Source of the DNA: Clostridiales bacterium
GTDB lineage: Bacteria > Bacillota > Clostridia > Christensenellales > Borkfalkiaceae
Direction of reading: 5' to 3'
Length of the DNA: 64,000 nucleotides
Assembly (NCBI GenBank): GCA_015055965.1
Contig: SVHG01000003.1
Coordinates: 1-64,000 of the forward strand
The translations under genes and the position numbers were made by a program. Below are positions 9,145-17,375 of this stretch, one piece after another. How positions within the stretch are numbered: the stretch's first letter is position 1; every line of letters starts with the position of its first letter. The notes beneath the pieces are model-generated. The model was given only the letters and a program-made list of their open reading frames with translations. It did no database searches and was not told the origin of the DNA.

Positions 9145-9348
9145 TCAGAATCTTGTTGCAATAACTTTTTTGTCGTAAATTTCCTTTGCGGCTACTGATA
9201 AGGGCTTTTCTCCACCGGGAATATCAGTTAATCCTTGGTTTTGCGCTGCATCAATTAATTGACGAGCACGCTTTGAAGCTACTATGCAAAGAGCATATTT
9301 TGAACCGATATTTTCTGCTAATTGATCAATTGAAGGTTCGTGTAACAT
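9145..9348 (-). CDS. rpoZ: DNA-directed RNA polymerase omega subunit
   Basis: This 67-residue protein matches omega, which assists beta-prime folding. The segments KYALCIVASKRARQL and KPLSVAAKEIYDKKV are the two conserved blocks. It has a good ribosome binding site (AGGAG) and sits 17 bp after yicC. The gmk gene that normally separates yicC from rpoZ is missing here. Confidence 0.9.
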   Translation of the reverse strand: MLHEPSIDQLAENIGSKYALCIVASKRARQLIDAAQNQGLTDIPGGEKPLSVAAKEIYDKKVIATRF

Positions 9349-9365
9349 ATTTTTTTCTCCTAATT

Positions 9366-10241
9366 TTATTCTATATTTTGAATTTGTTCCCTAATTTTTT
9401 CTATTTCACACTTAATAAGCAACGCAGTGTTTGTAACGTCAACGTCATTTGCCTTTGAACAAACGGTGTTAGCTTCACGATTAAATTCTTGAATTAAGAA
9501 ATCAAGCTTTCTACCGGGCGTTTTATCTTGAATAATATTTCTAAACTGTGAAATATGCGATTTTAAGCGAGTTAATTCCTCGTCTATATTAGATTTATCT
9601 GCAAAAATTGCAACCTCTTGCAATAACCTTGCTTCATCAATTTGAGTTGTTTCAAGAATATTTCTTACTCTTTCTTCTATTTTCTTGCGGAAGTTTTCTG
9701 CAACTAAAGGCGCGTTTTGCTCTAATATTCCAACCAACCTTTCAACTTCATTAATGCGTTCAGTTAAATCATTTTTAAGCTTTTCGCCTTCAGCTTGACG
9801 CATTATGTTAAGATTATCTAACGCTTGAGAAAGAGTTGCTAAAACTATTTCACGAATTGCATCTTCATCTGCTTCACTAGCAATTTGTGAAACGACTTCA
9901 GGCATTCTAACGATTTTGCTAACGGATAAGTCGTTTTCGATATTTAAAGATTGAGCAATAAGGCTAGCTGAATTATAATAAGCTTTAGCCAAAGCAACGT
10001 CCGTACCTAATTCCTTTTCAACGTCACGCGCGTCGTTAAAGGTAAAGAATAGCTCTACTCTGCCACGCATCAATTTGCTTTGAACGGTTTTTCTAATAGC
10101 ATCGTCAAATACTATAAAGCTTTTTGGGTACTTTGGTAAAATATCTAAAAAACGGTTGTTAACGGTCTTTATTTCTACCGTAAGTTCATATCCGTTTTTA
10201 TATTCGGCTTTGCCGAAACCTGTCATACTATACACGGGCAC
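9366..10241 (-). CDS. yicC: YicC family endoribonuclease-like protein
   Basis: YicC proteins are RNases or stress factors linked to sRNA turnover. The N-terminus YSMTGFGKAE and the C-terminal block DKTPGRKLDFLIQEFNREANT are diagnostic. A frame opens at a TTG (10253) that overlaps its own Shine-Dalgarno; the GTG at 10241 has GGGAG at 5-nt spacing and gives MPVYSMTGFG, so I choose it. It is the first gene of the operon and is preceded by a good promoter. Confidence 0.92.
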   Translation of the reverse strand: MPVYSMTGFGKAEYKNGYELTVEIKTVNNRFLDILPKYPKSFIVFDDAIRKTVQSKLMRGRVELFFTFNDARDVEKELGTDVALAKAYYNSASLIAQSLNIENDLSVSKIVRMPEVVSQIASEADEDAIREIVLATLSQALDNLNIMRQAEGEKLKNDLTERINEVERLVGILEQNAPLVAENFRKKIEERVRNILETTQIDEARLLQEVAIFADKSNIDEELTRLKSHISQFRNIIQDKTPGRKLDFLIQEFNREANTVCSKANDVDVTNTALLIKCEIEKIREQIQNIE

Positions 10242-10269
10242 GAAATCTCCCAATTTTATTATATGTTAT

Positions 10270-10298
10270 ATAATAACATATTTTTTTAATATAATCAA
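10270..10298 (-). promoter_or_regulatory. Promoter of the yicC operon
   Basis: On the minus strand, -35 TTGATT (10293-10298) and -10 TATTAT (10270-10275) are separated by 17 bp, upstream of the yicC GTG start. Confidence 0.65.
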
Positions 10299-10338
10299 GC
10301 GCTTTTAATAAAAAAGATTACTTTTGCAAAAAAATCCC

Positions 10339-11178
10339 TTAAATACAATACTTTTTTATCGCTTTTGCAACACCATCTTCATCACATGCTTCAATAATTA
10401 AGTCAGCAATATTTTTTAATTGCTCCGCTCCGCTTATAGGAACTGCTCCAACGGCTTCTTCAATAGCTATCATGCTTTCGTCGTTCATTTCGTCGCCGAA
10501 GCAAATTAGTTTTTCTAAGCTCTTATTAATCAATTTCGCAAATTTTCTAATCGTAGCTCCCTTAGAAACGCTTTTCTTCATTATATCAACGTGATATTTA
10601 TTGCTATGAGTTATAGTAAATTCATTTCCCAAAACTTCCTTAAGTTCCGCTAAAATTTTATTAACAATTTCCTCCTTTCCACCCGTTAAAAATAAAGATT
10701 TACCACTCGTTAAGTTATTCTTTTTAACGTATTCACTAACACTTTCAGCAAGCACAAGCGCGCTTGATGAAGACATTTGCATATACTCTGCGTTATTTGG
10801 GGTAACTCTTTCTACTAAAATTTGGTCGTTGGGGTAAACAAGGACCTCAAATCCGTTTCCTTCAGCATATTTTAAAATTTTAACAAGATTTTCACTCTCT
10901 ATGTGATTTTTAAAAACCTTTTCACCCGTTGCAATATCACATATTTCTGCTCCGTTATACGTTATTACGTATCCCCTATCAATTCCAAAACGCTTTAATA
11001 ATGGAATTATAGAAGCAGTCATTCTACCCGTGCAAACACAAAAAACACCACCGTTATCAACGAATGCGTTTATTGCATCAACGGTTTCCTTAGAAACCTC
11101 TTTGCGAGAGTTAAAAATCGTACCGTCAAAATCACTTATTACAAAATCATAAAATTTTTCTTTAACTGTTTTACACAT
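10339..11178 (-). CDS. Cof-type HAD-IIB family hydrolase
   Basis: This 279-residue protein is a Cof-like sugar/nucleotide phosphatase of the HAD superfamily. The nucleophile motif is ISDFDGTIF, motif II is VCTGRM, the Lys of motif III is near residue 205, and motif IV is CFGDEMNDESM. The large IIB cap lies between. Substrates of this family cannot be read from sequence. It is a single gene between the yicC operon and the ACT regulator. Confidence 0.9.
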   Translation of the reverse strand: MCKTVKEKFYDFVISDFDGTIFNSRKEVSKETVDAINAFVDNGGVFCVCTGRMTASIIPLLKRFGIDRGYVITYNGAEICDIATGEKVFKNHIESENLVKILKYAEGNGFEVLVYPNDQILVERVTPNNAEYMQMSSSSALVLAESVSEYVKKNNLTSGKSLFLTGGKEEIVNKILAELKEVLGNEFTITHSNKYHVDIMKKSVSKGATIRKFAKLINKSLEKLICFGDEMNDESMIAIEEAVGAVPISGAEQLKNIADLIIEACDEDGVAKAIKKYCI

Positions 11179-11222
11179 AGGAATAGATTATCATTATAAA
11201 ATCATTTTGTAAAGCAAAAAAC

Positions 11223-11251
11223 TTGAGTTTTTTATAAAAAAGTTGTATAAT
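11223..11251 (+). promoter_or_regulatory. Promoter of the ACT-domain gene
   Basis: -35 TTGAGT at 11223-11228 and -10 TATAAT at 11246-11251 have a 17-bp spacer. The start codon follows 27 bp later. Confidence 0.7.
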
Positions 11252-11278
11252 ATATTTAGTAAATATATTTGGTGAGCT

Positions 11279-11707
11279 ATGAACGAGAAATTTTTAATTG
11301 TAAGTACGTCTGTATTGCCCGACTATTTTTTAAACGTTGTAAAGGCTGAAGAGCTTGTTTTAAGCGGTGAAATGACCATCTCACAAGCTTGTGAGCAAAT
11401 GAATATTAGCCGTTCGACCTTTTATAAATATCGCAATAAAGTATTCCGCTCCAATAGAGAATACACCAAAAAAAGCATTTTATCATTCAAAATGATAGAT
11501 GAAAAGGGCGTTTTAAATAATATATTGAAGATTTTTTACGAGTTCAATATTAACATTGTTTCCATAAACCAAGCAATGCCCATAAGAAACTATTCTTACG
11601 TTATTATCATGGTAGACTTAAGTGAAACCAATTTAGACGTTCAAGAATTAACCAAAAAATTAAAACAGGTTAACGGTATTAAAAGTGTTAACGTCGTATT
11701 TGAATAA
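11279..11707 (+). CDS. ACT domain-containing regulator (PheB / UPF0735 type)
   Basis: This 142-residue protein has an N-terminal helix-turn-helix (about residues 30-55, SISQ-like ISRSTFYKYRNKVF) and a C-terminal ACT amino-acid-sensing domain (about residues 68-142, beginning SFKMIDEKGVLNNILKIF). In Clostridia and Bacilli this family often precedes homoserine dehydrogenase or other aspartate-pathway genes. Here asd and lysC follow after a terminator, which suggests a role in aspartate-family amino-acid control. The effector is unknown. Confidence 0.85.
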   Translation: MNEKFLIVSTSVLPDYFLNVVKAEELVLSGEMTISQACEQMNISRSTFYKYRNKVFRSNREYTKKSILSFKMIDEKGVLNNILKIFYEFNINIVSINQAMPIRNYSYVIIMVDLSETNLDVQELTKKLKQVNGIKSVNVVFE

Positions 11708-11719
11708 TTTAATAAAATC

Positions 11720-11745
11720 AAGCCTTGCTTTCAAGGCTTTTTTTT
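11720..11745 (+). terminator. Terminator after the ACT-domain gene
   Basis: AAGCCTTG-CTTT-CAAGGCTT is followed by seven T. It separates the ACT gene from asd. Confidence 0.85.
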
Positions 11746-11804
11746 ATTTGCAAAAACTAACATACTTCCCTGCTAAAGCATAAAATATACGGGTGGTTTT
11801 TAAC

Positions 11805-12788
11805 GTGAATAAGAACTATATAGCAATCGTAGGTGCAACCGGCTTAGTGGGTAGAACTCTAATTAAAATATTTGAAGAAAACAACACGAACAATCATTAC
11901 GTTATTCATCTGTACGCAAGTGAAAATAGCGTTGGCAAAAGAATTAAATATAAAAATCAAAGTTTAAAAGTTAAATCTTTAAACAAACCGATAGTTATTT
12001 CGTATGATTTCGTTTTTTTAATGACTGAAAAAGAAATCTCTAAAAAATGTGTTGAAATTTTTAAAAACTCTAAATATATCATTGATAACTCTTCAGCATT
12101 TAGATTAGAAAAAGGTGTTCCACTATTAGTACCGGAAATAAATTTTGACGCTGGTAAAAATTTTAAATTGTTTGCTAATCCTAATTGCACCACCGCCATA
12201 TGCGCTCTTCCCATATATGAAATCGCAAAAGAGTTTGGCGTTAGTCGCGTTAACGTTACAACAATGCAAGCAGTTTCAGGTAGTGGTAGAAATGGAATTA
12301 AAGCTTTAAAGGACGTTGAGGTTTCTAAAAATATTTACGGCTATGACATAACTAAAACTTGCGTTTGTAAAATCGGCGCTCTTAAAGAAAACGGCTATTT
12401 TGAAGAAGAATGCAAAATCATTGATGAATTGCGTAAAATTTTAAATGATTATGAATTAAAAATTAGCTCTACTTGCGTTCGTGTGCCAATAAAAAATTGT
12501 CATTCTGCGGTAATTTCGTTAACCTTAAAAAAAGAATTTAATCTTGACGCTATAAAGCAAATCTTAATAAGCTGTAATGAAATTATTTATTTAGAAGATG
12601 ATAAAAATTATTTACCAAACTCGATTTTAGCAAGTGGGTCAAACAAAATTTATTGCGGAAGATTACGCTTAGATCTTTCATGCAACAATACTATACTGCT
12701 TTACGTGTGTAGCGATAATTTAAGAAGGGGCGCAGCATATAATGCTTATAAAATAATGGAGTATTTACAGAAAAATGATAGTTTGTAA
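11805..12788 (+). CDS. asd: Aspartate-semialdehyde dehydrogenase
   Basis: Asd reduces aspartyl phosphate to aspartate semialdehyde in Lys/Thr/Met synthesis. The NADP loop is VGATGLVG; the active-site Cys is in NPNCTTAI; STCVRVP and a conserved His near residue 230 (NCHSAV) form the substrate side. NCTT replaces the common NCST, and CHS replaces GHS, so it is a diverged member. A GTG frame start exists at 11793, but GTG at 11805 has GGTGG at 8-nt spacing and yields MNKNYIAIVG. It overlaps lysC by 14 bp. Confidence 0.9.
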   Translation: MNKNYIAIVGATGLVGRTLIKIFEENNTNNHYVIHLYASENSVGKRIKYKNQSLKVKSLNKPIVISYDFVFLMTEKEISKKCVEIFKNSKYIIDNSSAFRLEKGVPLLVPEINFDAGKNFKLFANPNCTTAICALPIYEIAKEFGVSRVNVTTMQAVSGSGRNGIKALKDVEVSKNIYGYDITKTCVCKIGALKENGYFEEECKIIDELRKILNDYELKISSTCVRVPIKNCHSAVISLTLKKEFNLDAIKQILISCNEIIYLEDDKNYLPNSILASGSNKIYCGRLRLDLSCNNTILLYVCSDNLRRGAAYNAYKIMEYLQKNDSL

Positions 12789-14007
12789 ATTTGGCGGTAC
12801 TTCAGTAGCTTCAAAAACGGCTCTTGCAAAGGTAAAAGAAATAATTGATAGCAATAGTGAAAGAAAAATTATCGTGCTTTCTGCAATAGGTAAAGAATCC
12901 ACAAATGATATAAAATTAACCGATTTATTAATTAATGCGTATAGGCAAGCAGGCTCTCAAGCCTTTATTTCAACCTATAATCGCTTGAAAAACAAAATGA
13001 TTACTTTTGCCACCAGACTAGATATAAATCCACATAATTACTTTAACTTTGAATTATTTAAAAGACAAATCGAGTATTCAAGTGTAAATTATGATTATAT
13101 TTTAAGTCGAGGCGAATATTTTACTGCTAAAATATGCGCTACTGCCCTTAACCTTGAATTCATTGATGCAATCAATTTAATTAAAAAAGATCACCTTAAT
13201 CGAATTAACATATCAAAGGTTGCAAACAATTTAAAAAAATATACTTTAGATAAAAAATACGTTATTCCCGGATTTTATTGCTTAAATGCAAGCGGCGAAA
13301 TATCCTTACTAGAGCGCGGTGGGAGCGATACGACAGGCGCTATAGTTGCAACTGCTGCAAATGCAACCGTATACGAAAACTATTCTGACGTAAACGGTTT
13401 GTTAACCATTGACAATAAGATAAGTTTAAAAGCAAAAACCATAAAAGAATTAAGTCTCCCCCAGCTTACTCATTCTATTAAGGATGGAGCTAACGTTTTT
13501 TGCTTAGGCGCTATACCGTATATTTACAAATTTAAAGGCGAACTACAAATTAAAAACACATTTTTAAATAACGATAATTTTACGTTAATAGATAAGCAAA
13601 CCAAGCATTACTATTTTGATCATATAAAAGAATATGCATGTATAAGCCAAAAAGAAAAAACCTCAAAAAAGCGCTTTATATCAAATATTTTTAACATTAT
13701 TATGACAAACAAAATCGATATCAGCGAAGCATTTTATCTCAGCTCTACCATTTTTCTTCGCAGTGCAAATTCAAAGCTATCTATTAATAAAAAGCTCGTT
13801 GACGGTATAAAACTAACCTTATATAGTTACAGTAATGATCTTACTTTAAAAATTAAAAAAATAGCAAAAGATTACAAAGTTACAGTAGCCTTTAAAAGTT
13901 TACCTGCCCCATATTTAAAATACAAATTCTATTTTTTCGGCAAAATAACAAAAAACTTTATTAATGAAATTATTGAAGAGCTAGAAAGAAAAAACACACC
14001 TCTTTAA
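12775..14007 (+). CDS. lysC: Aspartate kinase
   Basis: Aspartokinase catalyses the first step of the aspartate pathway. KFGGTSVAS opens the protein, the SRGEYFTAKICA segment is near residue 118, and ERGGSDTTGAIVA near residue 180 binds aspartate/ATP. The C-terminal 120 residues should hold two ACT domains but are strongly diverged and I cannot see the usual ACT signatures, so feedback control may differ. It is co-translated with asd (14-bp overlap). At 410 residues it has the monofunctional length. Confidence 0.9.
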   Translation: MIVCKFGGTSVASKTALAKVKEIIDSNSERKIIVLSAIGKESTNDIKLTDLLINAYRQAGSQAFISTYNRLKNKMITFATRLDINPHNYFNFELFKRQIEYSSVNYDYILSRGEYFTAKICATALNLEFIDAINLIKKDHLNRINISKVANNLKKYTLDKKYVIPGFYCLNASGEISLLERGGSDTTGAIVATAANATVYENYSDVNGLLTIDNKISLKAKTIKELSLPQLTHSIKDGANVFCLGAIPYIYKFKGELQIKNTFLNNDNFTLIDKQTKHYYFDHIKEYACISQKEKTSKKRFISNIFNIIMTNKIDISEAFYLSSTIFLRSANSKLSINKKLVDGIKLTLYSYSNDLTLKIKKIAKDYKVTVAFKSLPAPYLKYKFYFFGKITKNFINEIIEELERKNTPL

Positions 14008-14018
14008 CAAGGTGTGTT
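13990..14018. terminator. Bidirectional terminator between lysC and htpG
   Basis: AACACACCT and AGGTGTGTT pair around the lysC stop codon. The hairpin lies between the converging lysC and htpG genes and could serve both strands. Confidence 0.6.
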
Positions 14019-14025
14019 TAGCCTA

Positions 14026-15876
14026 TTAATTTTTCGCAATTAAATTACAAATTTTTGCAACTAGCTCCGTGGGCTTTTCTATTGAAATACCTTCTATCAT
14101 TTGAGCAAGGCCAAATAAAACTTCCGCATACTCATTTAAATTTTCACCCGAATCAAAGGCAGATTTTAATTTAGCGCAAACTTCACTTTCACGATTAATT
14201 TCTAAAACCTTTCTTGCCTTTATAGGGTTATTATTACCGGGCATAGCATTAAGCACCTTTTCCATTTCAATAGAAACGTCGCCTTCCGTTGTAAAACAAA
14301 CGGGATGACCTTTAATTCTATTTGAAATTCGCACTTTTTCCACTCTATCTCCAAGTAAATCTTTAATCACGGAAGCTAACTCTGCGTCAGTTTCATTAAC
14401 TTCGTCATCATCAAAACCTAAATCGTCACCGTAAACGTTTCTATATTCTTTTTCATTATAGTTCCCCATAAAACGAAGAGCGAACTCATCTACGTCGTCA
14501 GTCATACATAAAACGTCATAACCCTTTTCTAATATTTTAGCTAACTGAGGCATAACCTTAATACCTTCAACAGTTTTACCGGTTGCATAGTATATAAATT
14601 TTTGATCATCCTTCATACAGTCAAAATATTCTTTTAAGGTAACAAACTTCTCTTGCTTTACAGAATAATACAACAATAAATCCTGGAGCTGATCCTTATT
14701 CATTCCGTAGGAGGTATAAATTCCAAACTTAAGCTGTAAACCAAATGCATGAAACAGCTTTTCGTATTTTTCACGGTCTTTTGCAAGTAAATTTTCTAGC
14801 TCTTGTTTAATTTTCTTTTCTACACTGTTAGCTATAACCGATAAACTTTTTGATTTTTGTACCGTTTCGCGTGAAAGATTAAGTTCAATATCTGTATCAA
14901 CTATCCCCTTAACAAAACTAAAATGATCAGGAAGTAAATCCTTACATTTTTCAGTAATCATTACGCCGTTCGTATACAGCTTTAACCCCTTTTCATATTC
15001 TTTAGAATAATAATTATAAGGAGCTTTTGCAGGAATATACAATAACGCTTTAAAGTCAACTACACCCTCTACCGACATATGAATTGTAGAAATAGGATCT
15101 TCACTATCGTAAAAAGTATCTTTATAAAGCGAATTATATTCTTCTGTTGTTACTTGATTTTTAGCCTTCTTCCATAAAGGAATCATGCTGTTAATAGTTT
15201 CTAGAGATTGAGTTTTTACAGGTTCTTCCCCTTCAGGAACGTTATAATCGTATTTGGTACACATCATCTGTATTGGGTACGTTATATAGTTACTATATTT
15301 TTTAACTAATTCTTTTAAGGTATATTCCTCTAAAAACTTATTATATTCTTCATCATTTTTTAAATATAGAATAACGTCCGTTCCATGCTCTAAACGCGAA
15401 GCGGACTCGATATCATATCCTTCTGCACCGTTAGAACTCCATTTAAAAGCCTGTTCTTCCCCGTAAGCTTTAGTAACGACTTCTACTTTATCGCTAACCA
15501 TAAAGCCGGAATAGAAACCAACGCCGAACTGACCGATAATATTAATATCTTCTTCCTTTAGCTCGTTATTAGCTTTAAAATCCTGCGAACCGCTTTTTGC
15601 AATAGTTCCAAGGTTGTTTTCCAAATCTTTTTCAGTCATACCAATACCGTTGTCAGATACGGTTAAAGTTCGCGCTTCCTTATTTACGGTAACTGTAATT
15701 TTAAAATCACCGCGTGACAAGCCGGTATTACCAAGCTGTAAGCTTTTATAATATAATTTATCAATAGCATCACTCGCATTTGATAAAAGCTCTCTTAAAA
15801 AAATCTCTTTGTTTGTGTAAATTGAATTAATCATTAAATCCAATACCTTTTTGGATTCTGATTTAAACTGCTTCAT
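14026..15876 (-). CDS. htpG: Chaperone protein HtpG (Hsp90)
   Basis: HtpG is the bacterial Hsp90, an ATP-dependent chaperone. The GHKL ATPase motifs are in order: RELLSNASDAIDKL, SDNGIGMT, GTIAKSG and GQFGVGFYSGFMV. Middle and dimerisation domains follow. A frame opens at 15885 (GTG), but the ATG at 15876 has AGGTG at 6-nt spacing and the normal N-terminus, giving 616 residues. A CIRCE element lies at the transcription start, so HrcA repression is expected. Confidence 0.96.
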   Translation of the reverse strand: MKQFKSESKKVLDLMINSIYTNKEIFLRELLSNASDAIDKLYYKSLQLGNTGLSRGDFKITVTVNKEARTLTVSDNGIGMTEKDLENNLGTIAKSGSQDFKANNELKEEDINIIGQFGVGFYSGFMVSDKVEVVTKAYGEEQAFKWSSNGAEGYDIESASRLEHGTDVILYLKNDEEYNKFLEEYTLKELVKKYSNYITYPIQMMCTKYDYNVPEGEEPVKTQSLETINSMIPLWKKAKNQVTTEEYNSLYKDTFYDSEDPISTIHMSVEGVVDFKALLYIPAKAPYNYYSKEYEKGLKLYTNGVMITEKCKDLLPDHFSFVKGIVDTDIELNLSRETVQKSKSLSVIANSVEKKIKQELENLLAKDREKYEKLFHAFGLQLKFGIYTSYGMNKDQLQDLLLYYSVKQEKFVTLKEYFDCMKDDQKFIYYATGKTVEGIKVMPQLAKILEKGYDVLCMTDDVDEFALRFMGNYNEKEYRNVYGDDLGFDDDEVNETDAELASVIKDLLGDRVEKVRISNRIKGHPVCFTTEGDVSIEMEKVLNAMPGNNNPIKARKVLEINRESEVCAKLKSAFDSGENLNEYAEVLFGLAQMIEGISIEKPTELVAKICNLIAKN

Positions 15877-15895
15877 GCATATCACCTCACGTAAA

Positions 15896-15922
15896 TTAGC
15901 ACTCTTAATGCTTGACTGCTAA
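15896..15922 (-). promoter_or_regulatory. CIRCE element (HrcA operator) of htpG
   Basis: TTAGCACTC-N9-GACTGCTAA matches the CIRCE consensus TTAGCACTC-N9-GAGTGCTAA with one mismatch. It sits between the -10 and the htpG ribosome binding site. Confidence 0.9.
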
Positions 15923-15923
15923 T

Positions 15924-15952
15924 ATTTTATAACTAATAAAGAAATTTGTCAA
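15924..15952 (-). promoter_or_regulatory. Promoter of htpG
   Basis: Minus-strand -35 TTGACA (15947-15952) and -10 TAAAAT (15924-15929) are 17 bp apart. The CIRCE site begins 2 bp downstream of the -10. Confidence 0.75.
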
Positions 15953-15979
15953 CGGAATTTTATTAGAAATAAAAATCTA

Positions 15980-16008
15980 TTGACTTTTTTTATATTAAAT
16001 TTTATAAT
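15980..16008 (+). promoter_or_regulatory. Promoter of the PlsC-like gene
   Basis: -35 TTGACT (15980-15985) and -10 TATAAT (16003-16008) are 17 bp apart. It is divergent from the htpG promoter. Confidence 0.75.
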
Positions 16009-16037
16009 TGAACCAACAAAATAGAATAGAGGTATTT

Positions 16038-17345
16038 ATGAAAAAGACTATTGCTCAAAAGTTAAAAACAAAAAAATATAAACGCCCCAATAAACTACTT
16101 TATAATTTATTACTTACTTTCGTTGTAAAAGCTTTAGCAAAAAAATACAAAACAACCTTTGTTAGAAAGGTTGATATGAAAAAATATAAGGGAAAACAGT
16201 TTATTTTAGTTGGTAATCACGCTAGTAGAGCCGATTACATCTTTGCAACTTTAGCCGTTGGCGGAGCTCATCCTTTAAATTTCGTGGTTGGACACAACGA
16301 ATTTTACCGTTCACATTTAAAGCTTATTTTTAATATTGCAAACGCTATTCCAAAGAAAAACTTCGTACCGGATATGACCGCTATGAAAGGAATCGCTTCG
16401 GTTATTAAGCAAGGCGGTAATATCTGCATATTCCCCGAAGGCATGAGTTCTATTTCCGGCGCACAGCAGCCAATTGCTCTTGGAAGCGGAAAACTGATTA
16501 AGCATTACAACCTTCCCGTTTTAATGATAAAAATAAGTGGCGGATATTTAACAAATACTAAATTTTGCATGAATGAACGCCCCGGCAAGGTTGAGGTTGA
16601 ACTCACGGAATTACTTAACGAAGAGCAAATTGCTTCACTTTCAGCTGAAGAAATTGATTCTTTACTTGATTGTCAGTTATATCACGACGATTACGAATGG
16701 AATTTAGATAAGCAAGTTAAATTTAACTGCGATGGCAATCCTGAATATCACATTGAACAATTATTGTATAAATGCCCCCATTGTCTTTCAGATTATACAA
16801 TGAAGGGTGAAAATGGAAAAATCAGCTGCTCAAAATGCGGATTTGAAGTAAATATTGACGAAAAATATAATCTAACCGCAAAAGATAACGTTAAACATCC
16901 TAAAACACCAGTTAACTGGTTTGATTGGGAAAGACGCATTGAAAGAAAATCCGTTCAAGAATCAAACTTTTTCTTAAAAGAAAGAGTTGCCTTAGGCGGT
17001 TTACCAGAGTATAAATATTTAGGAAAAACCGAAACCAGCTTACCGCTTGGCGAAGGAATGCTTACTTTAACCCGTGATGGATTAAGCTATGAAGGAACTA
17101 AAAACGGTAAACCCTTTAATTTCTTTATAGCAAGTAAAAATCTACCCACTTACGGTATGTGTACTGATGCTAGTATTTTTTATACTTTTGCTCATAACGG
17201 CGAATACTATGAATTTATGCCATTAGAAAGCAAAACTGCAATAAAATGGTTGCTTTGTACCGAAGAAATACATAGAATCAACGGTGGAAAATGGCAAAAC
17301 TACCCTTGGTTTGATTACGATAAGGAAGAACAATTTAATTCTTAG
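16038..17345 (+). CDS. PlsC-like 1-acyl-glycerol-3-phosphate acyltransferase with zinc ribbon
   Basis: The first half (about residues 20-220) is an LPLAT acyltransferase: NHASRAD gives the catalytic HxxxxD, and FPEGMSS is the acyl-acceptor motif. A four-cysteine zinc ribbon follows near residues 245-275 (CPHC then CSKC), and then about 150 residues of unrecognised C-terminal sequence. Ordinary PlsC proteins are about 200-250 residues, so this is an enlarged two- or three-domain form. It is probably peripheral at the membrane. The earlier in-frame ATG at 16008 lies in the -10 box; the ATG at 16038 with GAGG at 5 nt is the likely start. Confidence 0.8.
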   Translation: MKKTIAQKLKTKKYKRPNKLLYNLLLTFVVKALAKKYKTTFVRKVDMKKYKGKQFILVGNHASRADYIFATLAVGGAHPLNFVVGHNEFYRSHLKLIFNIANAIPKKNFVPDMTAMKGIASVIKQGGNICIFPEGMSSISGAQQPIALGSGKLIKHYNLPVLMIKISGGYLTNTKFCMNERPGKVEVELTELLNEEQIASLSAEEIDSLLDCQLYHDDYEWNLDKQVKFNCDGNPEYHIEQLLYKCPHCLSDYTMKGENGKISCSKCGFEVNIDEKYNLTAKDNVKHPKTPVNWFDWERRIERKSVQESNFFLKERVALGGLPEYKYLGKTETSLPLGEGMLTLTRDGLSYEGTKNGKPFNFFIASKNLPTYGMCTDASIFYTFAHNGEYYEFMPLESKTAIKWLLCTEEIHRINGGKWQNYPWFDYDKEEQFNS

Positions 17346-17352
17346 AAAAGAT

Positions 17353-17375
17353 AAGGACGAGTTACACTCGTCCTT
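17353..17375. terminator. Bidirectional terminator between PlsC-like gene and sigF
   Basis: AAGGACGAGT and ACTCGTCCTT form a perfect 10-bp stem between the convergent genes. The sigF stop lies at its edge. Confidence 0.7.

Noticed and set aside
9145-9348. rpoZ as part of a gmk-rpoZ pair
   Set aside because: No guanylate kinase motifs are found in the 17 bp between yicC and rpoZ or elsewhere in the window.
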